Origin: Hexactinellida sp. DTS-2022
Lineage: Eukaryota; Porifera; Hexactinellida
Reading direction: 5' to 3'
Length of the DNA stretch: 64,000 bases
Assembly (NCBI GenBank): GCA_028753945.1
Contig: JAPNXP010000002.1
Span: 11,284,001 to 11,348,000 of the forward strand
The notes below the pieces were generated by a model that did not search any database, had not been told where the DNA came from, and saw only the letters and a list, made by a program, of their open reading frames with translations. Every line of letters begins with the position of its first letter. Positions within the stretch are counted from its first letter, which is position 1. The position numbers were made by a program, and so were the translations under genes. Of the stretch, positions 11,616 to 22,360 are shown piece by piece.

Positions 11616-14212
11616 TTTTCAAGTACAATGACTGTCAAAAAATCCCAAATTGATAAATTAATGGTTTAAGGACGTTGCTAGTTGTTTCTTTTGATGATAT
11701 GAAGTATTTATCATCAAAAGTGTCCTAACAGTGCCACTGATACTCCACAAACTCAATAAACATTCATTTGAGAGCCTAATATTGAGAAAAACCAATTTTC
11801 GTGTGCAATGCCTGTCAAAAACTCCCAAATTGATAAATTAATGGTTTAAGGATGTTTCCAATTGTTTTTTTGATAATAAGAAGAATTTATCATCAAATAT
11901 GGCCTAATAGTGCCAATGAAACTCCATTAACTCAATTAACATTCATTTAAGAGCTTAATAAGAGAAAAACCTATTTTTGTGTGCAATGACTGTAAAACTC
12001 CAAAATTGATATATTAATGGATTAAGGACGTTTCCAGTTGTTTCGTTTGGTGATAAGAAGTGTTTATCATCAAAATAGTCCTAACAGTGCCACTGAAACT
12101 CCACTGACTCAATTGACATTCATTTAAGAGCCTAATATCACGAAAAATCCAATTTTCAAGTACAATGACTGTCAAAAACTCCCAAATTGATAAATTAATG
12201 GTTTAAGGACATTGCTAGTTGTTTCTTTTGATGATATTAAGTATTTATCATCAAAAGTGTCCTAACAGTTCCACTGATACTCCACAAACTCAATTAACAT
12301 TCATTTGAGAGCCTAATATTGAGAAAAACCAATTTTCGTGTGCAATGACTGTCAAAAACTCCCAAATTGATAAATTAATGTTTTAAGGATGTTTCCAATT
12401 GTTTTTTTGATAATAAGAAGAATTTATCATCAAATATGTCCTAATAGTGCCAATGAAACTCCACTAACTCAATTAACATTCATTTAAGAGCCTAAAATCA
12501 AGAAAAACCAATTTTTGTGTGCAAAGACTGTAAAACTCCCAAATTGATAAATTAATGGATTAAGGACGTTTCCAGTTGTTTGGTTTGATGATAAGAAGTA
12601 TTTATCATGAAAGGTGTCCTAACAGTGCCACTGATACTCCACAAACTCAATTAACATTCATTTGAGAGCCTAATATTGAGAAAAACCAATTTTCGTGTGC
12701 AATGACTGTCAAAAACTCCCAAATTGATAAATTAATGGTTTAAGGATGTTTCCAACTGTTTTTTTGATAATACGAAGAATTTAACATCAAATATGTCCTA
12801 ACAGTGCCAATGAAACTCCACTAACTCAATTGACATTCATTTAAGAGCCTAATATCAAAAAAAAACAATTTTCAAGTACAATGACTTTCAAAAACTCCCA
12901 AATTGATAAATTAATGGTTTAAGGACGTTGCTAGTTGTTTCTTTTAATGATATGAAGTATTTATCTTCAAAGGTGTCCTAACAGTGCCAATGAAACTCCA
13001 CTAACTCAATTAACATTCATTTAAGAGCTTAATAACAAGAAAAACCTATTTTTGTGTGCAATGACTGTAAACTCCCAAATTGATAAATTAACGGATTAAG
13101 GACGTTTCCAGTTGTTCGTTTGATGATAAGAAGTATTTATCATGAAAAGTGTCCTAACAGGTTCACTGATCTTCCACAAACTCAATTAACATACTTTTGA
13201 GAGCCTAATATTGAGAAAAACCAATTTTCGTGTGCAATGACTGTCAAAAACTCCCAAATTGATAAATTAATGGTTTAAGGAAGTTTCTAGTTGTTTCTTT
13301 TGTTGATAAGAAGTATTTACCGGAACAGGCGTCCAAACAGTGCCACTGAAACTCCACTCACTCAATTAACATTCATTTAATATTCTCATATATCGAAAAA
13401 GCAATTTTCGTGTGCAATGACCTTCAAAAACTCCCAAATTGATAAATTTATGGTTTAAGGATGTTTCCAATTGTTTTTTTGATAATAAGAAGAATTTATT
13501 ATCAAATATGTCCTAATAGTGCCAATGAAAGTCCACTAACTCCATTAACATTCATTTAAGAGCCTAATATCAAGAAAAGCCAATTTTTGTGTGCAATGAC
13601 TGTAAAAACTCCCAAATTGATAAATTAAGGGATTTAGGACGTATAAAGTTGTTTCATTTGATGATAAGAATAATTTATCACGTTTCCAGTTGTTTCTTTT
13701 GATGATAAGAAGTATTTACCGAAAAATGTGTCCTAACAGTGCCACTGAAACTCCACTCACTCAATTTACATTCATTTAAATGCCTAATATCGAGGAAAAC
13801 CAATTTTTGTGTGCAATGACTTTAAAAACTCCCAAATTGATAAATTAATGGATTAATGACGTTTCCAGTTGTTTCGTTTGATGATAAGAAGTATTTATCA
13901 TCAAAATTGTCCTATCTGTGCCACTGAAACTTCACTAACTCAATTGACATTCATTTAAGAGCCTAATATCAAGAAAAACCAATTTTCAAGTACAATGACT
14001 GTCAAATACTCCCAAATTGATAAATTAATGGTTTAAGGACGTTGCTAGTTGTTTCTTATGATGACATGAAGTATTAATCATCAAAAGTGTCCTAACAGTG
14101 CCACTGATACTCCACAAACTCAATTAACATTCATTTGAGAGCCTAATATTGAGAAAAACCAATTTTCGTGTGCAATGACTGTCAAAAACTCCCAAATTGA
14201 TAAATTAATGGT

Positions 14213-14216
14213 TTAA
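14213..14216. other. Paralogous empty site for insertion 2
   Basis: This TTAA is the uninterrupted counterpart of the site of insertion 2. The surrounding copy matches the left flank up to 16406 and the right flank from 17970, including GTTTCCAAATG and the rare GAGAGCCTTATAT. Confidence 0.9.
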
Positions 14217-16406
14217 GGATGTTTCCAAATGTTTTTTTGATAATACGAAGAATTTAACATCAAATATGTCCTAACAGTGCCAATGAAACTCCACTAACTC
14301 AATTGACATTCATTTGAGAGCCTTATATAAAAAAAAACCAATTTTCAAGTACAATGACTGTCAAATACTCCCAAATTGATAAATTAATGGTTTAAGGACG
14401 TTGCTAGTTGTTTCTTATGATGACATGAAGTATTGATCATCAAAAGTGTCCTAACAGTGCCACTGATACTCCACAAACTCAATTAACATTCATTTGAGAG
14501 CCTAATATCAAGAAAAACCAATTTTCGTGTGCAATGACTGTCAAAAACTACAAATTGATAAATTAATGGTTTAAGGATGTTTCCAATTGTTTTTTTGATA
14601 ATAAGAAGAATTTATAATCAAATATGTCCTAAAAGCGCCAATGAAACTCCACTAAATCAATTAACATTCATTTAAGAGCCTAATATCACGAAAAACCAAT
14701 TTTCGTGTGCAATGACTGTCAAAAACACCCAAATTGATAAATTAATGATTTAAGGACGTTGCTAGTTGTCTCTTTTGATGATATGAAGTATTTATCATCA
14801 AAGGTGTCTTAACGGTGCCTCTGATACTCCACAAACTCAATAAACATTCATTTGAGAGCCTAATATTGAGAAAAACCAATTTTCGTGTGCAATGACTGTC
14901 AAAAACTCCCAAATTGATAAATTAATGGTTTAAGGATGTTTCCAATTGTTTTTTTGATAATACGAAGAATTTAACATCAAATATGTCCTAACAGTGCCAA
15001 TGAAACTCCACTAACTCAATTGACATTCATTTAAGAGCATAATATAAAAAAAAACCGATTTTCAAGTACAATGACTGTCAAAAACTCCCAAATTGATAAA
15101 TTAATGGTTTAAGGACGTTGCTAGTTGTTTCTTTTGATGATATGAAGTATTTATCATCAAAGGTGTCCTAACGGTGCCACTGATACTCCACTAACTCAAT
15201 TAACATTCATTTAAGAGCTTAATAACAAGAAAAACCTATTTTTGTGTGCAATGACTGTAAACTCCCAAATTGATAAATTAACGGATTAAGGACGTTTCCA
15301 GTTGTTCGTTTGATGATAAGAAGTATTTATCATGAAAAGTGTCCTAACAGGTTCACTGATCTTCCACAAACTCAATTAACATACTTTTGAGAGCCTAATA
15401 TTGAGAAAAACCAATTTTCGTGTGCAATGACTGTCAAAAACTCCCAAATTGATAAATTAATGGTTTAAGGAAGTTTCTAGTTGTTTCTTTTGTTGATAAG
15501 AAGTATTTACCGGAACAGGCGTCCAAACAGTGCCACTGAAACTCCACTCACTCAATTAACATTCATTTAATATTCTCATATATCGAAAAACCAATTTTCG
15601 TGTGCAATGACCTTCAAAAACTCCCAAATTGATAAATTTATGGTTTAAGGATGTTTCCAATTGTTTTTTTGATAATAAGAAGAATTTATTATCAAATATG
15701 TCCTAATAGTGCCAATGAAAGTCCACTAACTCCATTAACATTCATTTAAGAGCCTAATATCAAGAAAAGCCAATTTTTGTGTGCAATGACTGTAAAAACT
15801 CCCAAATTGATAAATTAAGGGATTTAGGACGTATAAAGTTGTTTCGTTTGATGATAAGAATAATTTATCACGTTTCCAGTTGTTTCTTTTGATGATAAGA
15901 AGTATTTACCGAAAAATGTGTCCTAACAGTGCCACTGAAACTCCACTCACTCAATTTACATTCATTTAAATGCCTAATATCGAGGAAAACCAATTTTTGT
16001 GTGCAATGACTTTAAAAACTCCCAAATTGATAAATTAATGGATTAATGACGTTTCCAGTTGTTTCGTTTGATGATAAGAAGTATTTATCATCAAAATTGT
16101 CCTATCTGTGCCACTGAAACTTCACTAACTCAATTGACATTCATTTAAGAGCCTAATATCAAGAAAAACCAATTTTCAAGTCCAATGACTGTCAAATACT
16201 CCCAAATTGATAAATTAATGGTTTAAGGACGTTGCTAGTTGTTTCTTATGATGACATGAAGTATTAATCATCAAAAGTGTCCTAACAGTGCCACTGATAC
16301 TCCACAAACTCAATTAACATTCATTTGAGAGCCTAATATTGAGAAAAACCAATTTTCGTGTGCAATGACTGTCAAAAACTCCCAAATTGATAAATTAATG
16401 GTTTAA

Positions 16407-16418
16407 GGCCCCACTATA
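16407..16418 (+). repeat. Insertion 2, left terminal inverted repeat
   Basis: GGCCCCACTATA, directly after TTAA at 16403-16406. It matches the right end at 11 of 12 positions. Confidence 0.88.
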
Positions 16419-16440
16419 ATCAAGAATCACTTTGAGATTA

Positions 16441-16525
16441 GTGTGTCTTTGGACAGTAACCTGTATAGTATACCAGTGTACAAAATTTCAGGTGAATCTG
16501 AACAATACTTTTATTGTAGCGACCA
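16441..16525 (+). repeat. Insertion 2, subterminal inverted repeat, left arm
   Basis: Contains AATTTCAGGTGAATCTGAAC followed by TATTGTAGCGACC. Its reverse complement matches 17677-17755 (GGTCGCTAC, then CAGATTCACTTGAAATTTG) with scattered mismatches and small gaps. Confidence 0.8.
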
Positions 16526-16583
16526 TTTTAGAGCTTAGGAATGTGTACATTATCATCAAAAGGTCAATTTTCAAACGTCTGCC

Positions 16584-16921
16584 AATGTTCTTTAGTCTAG
16601 ATTTTGTAAATTTGTTCCAAATTGGTTAGAACCAAGTGGAAATAACAGAGTACATATCTGGTTTTATAGAAACACGAATATCTAACATTTTGGATCTAAA
16701 CTTTCGGAGTTACAACACTTTGAAGTCAAAATTCAACCTCAAAACGTCAACAATTCGTAATTTGGGAGTCGATGTCTGACTTCAAAGGGATGTCACTCTG
16801 AAAGTTTCCATGTGAAATCTTAGTTATTCGTGTTTCTATAAAACTACATATGATATCAGTTGTTTACACTTGGTTTCAACCAAATTGGACTAAAATTGCG
16901 AAATCTAGACTAAAGAACATT
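16584..16921. repeat. Insertion 2, large imperfect palindrome, copy I
   Basis: The left half begins AATGTTCTTTAGTCTAG and the right half ends CTAGACTAAAGAACATT. The symmetry continues inward through GGTT.GAACCAAGTG against CACTTGGTTTCAACC, ATAGAAACACGAATA against TATTCGTGTTTCTAT, and TTTGAAGTCA against TGACTTCAAA. The centre is near 16752 and each arm is about 168 bp with mismatches. A transcript would form a long hairpin. Confidence 0.88.
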
Positions 16922-17329
16922 TATTTTTATATTACATTTCCCACTATTCTGAATAAAATCAGGCAAATCTATAGGATTGCAACCATTAGGATAAATGATT
17001 CAATAATTCTGCATATGACTTTGTGATAATATGAAGATGTGTTTAGGAATTTAGTGCTAAGCTCTAGCGTTTATAGTTTTCGAGAAAAATATTTCAAAAT
17101 CATCAAAAATGGGCACATTATATGCCCATATATGGTCATTTGGAAAAATTGTGCGAGTTAGGGTCATAAAATGTATTATGGAGGGATAGGAAACCGGGTA
17201 TTGCGAGCCTTTTGCACTAAAAATTTTCTTTATTGATCAACGGGATTCTGAGATTCAAAATAGAAATGTGAAAGGACCACCCAATGAGTTGAAAAGTCAC
17301 AAAGTTTTAATTGCTAGAGCGTTCACAGT

Positions 17330-17600
17330 TTTTATCCAAATTGTTTAAAACCAAGTGTAAACTAATGAATATATATTTAATTTGGGAATGACCCTTGATC
17401 TATTCTTTACAATGCGTACTTTCAGAGTTCCAGCCCTTTGAAGTCAGATTTGGCACATTGACAGTCCAAAACTGACTTCAAATGACCATAACGCTGAATT
17501 TTAATATTGAAATGTTGAAAATTTTGTCTTACGCCCTAAATATATATGCAAATATACTAATGTATGATTAACAACGAAATTGAACTAACAATATGGCTGT
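17330..17600. repeat. Insertion 2, degraded palindrome, copy II
   Basis: A diverged direct copy of the palindrome at 16584-16921. TCCAAATTG and CTTTC.GAGTT are 83 bp apart here (17335, 17418) and 84 bp apart in copy I (16616, 16700). CTGACTTCAAA and CAAC.AAATTG are 100 bp apart here (17472, 17572) and 102 bp apart in copy I (16776, 16878). A further fragment resembling the right half, CTGACTTCAAATC, lies at 17858. Confidence 0.72.
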
Positions 17601-17676
17601 GCCAGCCTACAAACTTTTTAACCTATTTGAAAATGTCACCCTCCATGATGTCCATCACATTCCCGGATATTATATA

Positions 17677-17755
17677 GGTCGCTACAGCAAAACTATTGCT
17701 CAGATTCACTTGAAATTTGAAATGTAGGTATACTTTGGGGGGTACTATCCAATAA
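17677..17755 (-). repeat. Insertion 2, subterminal inverted repeat, right arm
   Basis: GGTCGCTACAGCAAAACTAT leads into CAGATTCACTTGAAATTTG and GGTATACTTTG. It pairs with 16441-16525. Together the arms would let most of the element fold into one stem with palindromic side structures. Confidence 0.8.
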
Positions 17756-17957
17756 CAATGGAATCTCAATTTATCTGACCACCATTGTGGGGCCGTAATT
17801 TATACTTTCGTCCGAAATTGGCTGTATAGCAGAGAATTCCTGATTTACAGAGCCCTACTGACTTCAAATCTACTCAGAATTCTAAAAAAATTTGCCAGAT
17901 TATCTTCCAGTGTGAAACAAACTGGAAAACGAATTTAACTCATTTTCTCATATGCAG

Positions 17958-17969
17958 TATAGTGCGGCC
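17958..17969 (-). repeat. Insertion 2, right terminal inverted repeat
   Basis: TATAGTGCGGCC on the plus strand, directly before TTAA at 17970-17973. Confidence 0.88.
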
Positions 17970-18229
17970 TTAAGGATGTTTCCAAATGTTTTTTTGATAA
18001 TACGAAGAATTTAACATCAAATATGTCCTAACAGTGCCAATGAAACTCCACTAACTCAATTGACATTCATTTGAGAGCCTTATATCAAAAAAAACCAATT
18101 TTCTAGTGCAATGACTGTCAAAAACTCCCAAATTGATAAATTAATAGTTTAAGGACGTTGCTAGTTGTTTCTTTTTATGATATGAAGTATTTATCATCAA
18201 AAGTGTCCTAACAGTGCCACTGATACTCC

Positions 18230-21200
18230 ACAAACTCAATAAACATTCATTTGAGAGCCTAATATCAAGAAAAAACAATTTTCAAGTACAATGACTGTCA
18301 AAAACTCCCAAATTGATAAATTAATGGTTTAAGGACGTTGCTAGTTGTTTCTTTTGTTGATATGAAGTATTTATCATCAAAGGTGTCCTAACAGTGCCAC
18401 TGATACTCCACAAACTCAATTAACATTCATTTGAGAGCATAATATTGAGAAAAATCAATTTTCGTGTGCAATGACAGTTAAAAACTCCCAAATTGATAAA
18501 TTAATGGTTTAAGGATGTTTCCAATTGTTTTTTTGATAATAAGTAGAATTTATCATTAAATATGTCGTAACAGTGCCAATGATACTCCACTAACTCAATT
18601 AACATTCTTTTCTTAGCCTAATATCAAGAAAAACCTATTTTTGTGTGCAATGACTGTAAATACACCCAAATAGATAAATTAATGGATTAAGGACGTTTCC
18701 AGTTGTTTAGTTTGATGATAAGAAGTATTTATCATCAAAAGTGTCCTAACAGTGCCACTGAAACTCCACAAAGTCAATTAACATTCATTTAATAGCCTAA
18801 TTTCGAGAAAAACCAATTTTTGTCTGCAATGACTGTCAAAAAGTATGAAATAGATAAATTAGTGGTTTATGGAAGTTTCGAGTTGTTTCTTTTGATGATA
18901 AGAAATATAAACCGTAAATTTGTCCTAACTGTGCCACTGAAATTCCACTCACTCAATTAACATTCTTTTAATAGCCTAATATCGAGAAAAACCAATTTTC
19001 AAGTATAATGACTGTCAAAAACTCACAAATTGATAAATTAATGGTTTAAGGACGTTGCTAGTTGTTTCTTTTGATGATATGAAGTATTTATCATCAAAAG
19101 TGTCCTAACAGTGCCACTGAAACTCCACTAAATCAATTGACATTCATTTAAGAGTCTAATATCAAGAAAAACCAATTTTCAAGTACAATTACTGTCAAAA
19201 ACTCCCAAATTGATAGATTAATGGTTTAAGGACGTTGCTAGTTGTTTCTTATGATGATATGAAGTATTTATCATCAAAATTGTCCTATCAGTGCCACTGA
19301 AACTCCACTAACTCAATTGACATTCATTTAAGAGCCTAATATCAAAAAATACCAATTTTCAAGTACAATGACTGTCAAAAACACCCAAATTGATAAATCA
19401 ATGGTTTATGGACGTTGATTGTTGTTTCCTTTGATGATATGAAGTATTTAAAATCAAAAGTGTCCTAACAGTGCCACTGATACTCCCAAACTCAATAAAC
19501 ATTCATTTGAGAGCCTAATATTGAGAAAAAGCAATTTTCGTGTGCAATGAATGTCAAAAACTCCCAAATTGATAAATTAATGGTTTAAGGATGTTTCCAA
19601 ATGTTTTTTTGATAATAAGAAGAATTTATCATCAAATATGTCCTAACAGTGCCAATGAAACTCCACTAACTCAATTAACATTCATTCAAAAGCCTAATAT
19701 CAAGAAAAACCAATTTTCGTGTGCAATGACTGTCAAAAACTACAAATTGATAAATTAATGGTTTAAGGATGTTTCCAATTGTTTTTTTGATAATAAGAAG
19801 AATTTATAATCAAATATGTCCTAAAAGCGCCAATGAAACTCCACTAAATCAATTAACATTCATTTAAGAGCCTAATATCACGAAAAACCAATTTTCGTGT
19901 GCAATGACTGTCAAAAACACCCAAATTGATAAATTAATGATTTAAGGACGTTGCTAGTTGTCTCTTTTGATGATATGAAGTATTTATCATCAAAGGTGTC
20001 TTAACGGTGCCTCTGATACTCCACAAACTCAATAAACATTCATTTGAGAGCCTAATATTGAGAAAAACCAATTTTCGTGTGCAATGACTGTCAAAAACTC
20101 CCAAATTGATAAATTAATGGTTTAAGGATGTTTCCAATTGTTTTTTTGATAATACGAAGAATTTAACATCAAATATGTCCTAACAGTGCCAATGAAACTC
20201 CACTAACTCAATTGACATTCATTTAAGAGCATAATATAAAAAAAAACCGATTTTCAAGTACAATGACTGTCAAAAACTCCCAAATTGATAAATTAATGGT
20301 TTAAGGACGTTGCTAGTTGTTTCTTTTGATGATATGAAGTATTTATCATCAAAGGTGTCCTAACGGTGCCACTGATACTCCACAAACTCAATAAACATTC
20401 ATTTGAGAGCCTAATATTGAGAAAAACCAATTTTCGTGTGCAATGACTGTCAAAAACTCCCAAATTGATAAATTAATGGTTTAAGGATGTTTCCAATTGT
20501 TTTTTTGATAATACGAAGAATTTAACATCAAATATGTCCTAACAGTGCCAATGAAACTCCACTAACTCAATTGACATTCATTTAAGAGCATAATATAAAA
20601 AAAAACCGATTTTCAAGTACAATGACTGTCAAAACTCCCAAATTGATAAATTTATGGTTTAAGGATGTTTCCAATTGTTTTTTTGATAATAAGAAGAATT
20701 TATCATCAAATATGTCCTAATAGTGCCAATGAAAGTCCACTAACTCAATTGACATTCATTTGAGAGCCTAATATTGAGAAAAACCAATTTTTGTGTGCAA
20801 TGACTGTCAAAAACTCCCAAATTGATAAATTTATGGTTTAAGGATGTTTCCAAATGTTTTTTTGATAATACGAAGAATTTAACATCAAATATGTCCTAAC
20901 AGTGCCAATGAAACTCCACTAACTCAATTGACATTCATTTGAGAGCCTAATATCAAAAAAAACCAATTTTCAAGTGCAATGACTGTCAAAAACTCCCAAA
21001 TTGATAAATTAATAGTTTAAGGACGTTGCTAGTTGTTTCTTTTGATGATATGAAGTATTTATCATCAAAGGTGTCCTAACAGTGCCACTGATACTCCACA
21101 AACTCAATAAACATTCATTTGAGAGCCTAATATCAAGAAAAACCAATTTTCAAGTACAATGACTGTCAAAAACTCCCAAATTGATAAATTAATGGTTTAA

Positions 21201-22360
21201 GGACGTTGCTAGTTGTTTCTTTTGATGATATGAAGTATTTATCATCAAAGGTGTCCTAACAGTGCCACTGATACTCCACAAACTCAATTAACATTCATTT
21301 GAGAGCATAATATTGAGAAAAATCAATTTTCGTGTGCAATGACTGTTAAAAACTCCCAAATTGATAAATTAATGGTTTAAGGATGTTTCCAATTGTTTTT
21401 TTGATAATAAGAAGAATTTACCATTAAATATGTCGTAACAGTGCCAATGATACTCCACTAACTCAATTAACATTCTTTTAAGAGCCTAATATCAAGAAAA
21501 ACCTATTTTTGTGTGCAATGACTGTAAATACACCCAAATTGATAAATAATGGATTAAGGACGTTTCCAGTTGTTTAGTTTGATGATAAGAAGTATTTATC
21601 ATCAAAAGTGTCCTAACAGTGCCACTGAAACTCCACAAAGTCAATTAACATTCATTTAATAGCCTAATTTCGAGAAAAACCAATTTTTGTCTGCAATGAC
21701 TGTCAAAAAGTATGAAATAGATAAATTAGTGGTTTATGGAAGTTTCGAGTTGTTTCTTTTGATGATAAGAAATATAAACCGTAAATTTGTCCTAACTGTG
21801 CCACTGAAATTCCACTCACTCAATTAACATTCTTTTAATAGCCTAATATCGAGAAAAACCAATTTTCAAGTACAATGACTGTCAAAAACTCACAAATTGA
21901 TAAATTAATGGTTTAAGGACGTTGCTAGTTGTTTCTTTTGATGATATGAAGTATTTATCATCAAAAGTGTCCTAACAGTGCCACTGAAACTCCACTAACT
22001 CAATTGACATTCATTTAAGAGTCTAATATCAAGAAAAACCAATTTTCAAGTACAATTACTGTCAAAAACTCCCAAATTGATAGATTAATGGTTTAAGGAC
22101 GTTGCTAGTTGTTTCTTATGATGATATGAAGTATTTATCATCAAAATTGTCCTATCAGTGCCACTGAAACTCCACTAACTCAATTGACATTCATTTAAGA
22201 GCCTAATATCAAAAAAAACCAATTTTCAAGTACAATGACTGTCAAAAACACCCAAATTGATAAATCAATGGTTTATGGACGTTGATTGTTGTTTCCTTTG
22301 ATGATATGAAGTATTTATCATCAAAAGTGTCCTAACAGTGCCACTGATACTCCCAAACTC
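18230..22360. repeat. Higher-order duplication, offset about 2867 bp (16 monomers)
   Basis: About 18230-19500 recurs at about 21100-22360. AAGTATGAAATAG is at 18841 and 21708. The same order of variants follows in both: TTTAGTTTGATGATAAG, ATAAACCGTAAATTTG, ACTCACAAATTG, GAGTCTAATATC, GATTGTTGTTTCC and the deletion ACTCCCAAACTC. Confidence 0.87.
18815..18995. repeat. Degenerate monomer variant AAGTATGAAATAG, type example
   Basis: This monomer has lost the usual ACTCCCAAATTG in favour of AAGTATGAAATAGATAAATT and has TTTCGAGTTGTTTC and ATAAACCGTAAATTT in its middle. Eight copies were found, near 18.84, 21.71, 41.12, 43.68, 47.31, 53.08, 57.42 and 61.23 kb. All stand in the same monomer order, so they are marks of one ancestral higher-order unit rather than independent decay. 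Confidence 0.85.

Larger units (their letters stand above)
8270..16406. repeat. Satellite array, segment 2
   Basis: Continuation of the same satellite in the same orientation, resuming in phase after insertion 1. To about 11.9 kb it holds the same A, B and C middles as segment 1. Beyond that, new subfamilies appear: GGTGATAAGAAGTGTTTATC (about 12.05 kb), the TTACCGGAACAGG middle followed by ATTCTCATATATCG (about 13.3 kb), the long 218-bp monomer (about 13.64 kb) and TTATGATGACATG (about 14.05 kb). No genes or RNA genes are visible. Confidence 0.99.
16407..17969. mobile_element. Insertion 2: TTAA-flanked element with internal palindromes, 1563 bp
   Basis: The largest insertion. Its ends are 12-bp inverted repeats, GGCCCCACTATA on the left and GGCCGCACTATA inward from the right (one mismatch), flanked by TTAA at 16403-16406 and 17970-17973. 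Inside the ends a second inverted repeat pairs 16441-16525 with about 17677-17755. Between these arms lie two tandem copies of a large imperfect palindrome (about 16584-16921 and 17330-17600). No transposase or other recognisable protein is encoded; the longest open frame on the plus strand (16432-16629) is 65 codons and crosses the repeats. It is probably a non-autonomous, foldback-rich DNA transposon. A nested or composite origin is possible. Confidence 0.88.
13021..18090. repeat. Higher-order duplication, offset 2190 bp, split by insertion 2
   Basis: About 13021-14330 recurs at 15211-16406 and continues after insertion 2 to about 18090. Shared private variants are GAGCTTAATAACAAG, AATTAACGGATTAAGG, ACAGGTTCACTGATCTTCC, CATACTTTTGAGAG, ACCGGAACAGGCGTCC, GTCCTATCTGTGCC and, across the insertion point, GTTTCCAAATG with GAGAGCCTTATAT. 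The copies are nearly identical, so this is one of the more recent duplications. Confidence 0.9.
14497..20382. repeat. Dispersed duplication of about four monomers, offset 5192 bp
   Basis: About 14497-15190 is copied at about 19689-20382. Shared variants are CAAAAACTACAAATTG (14549 and 19741), CTAAAAGCGCCAATG, CCACTAAATCAATTAAC, AGTTGTCTCTTTTG and TCTTAACGGTGCCTCTG. Related but diverged copies follow at about 22.4-23.1 kb. Confidence 0.85.

Noticed and set aside
16432..16629. 65-codon open frame at the left of insertion 2
   Set aside because: It overlaps the subterminal inverted repeat and the edge of the palindrome. The mirror copy does not preserve a frame, so structure rather than coding explains the sequence.
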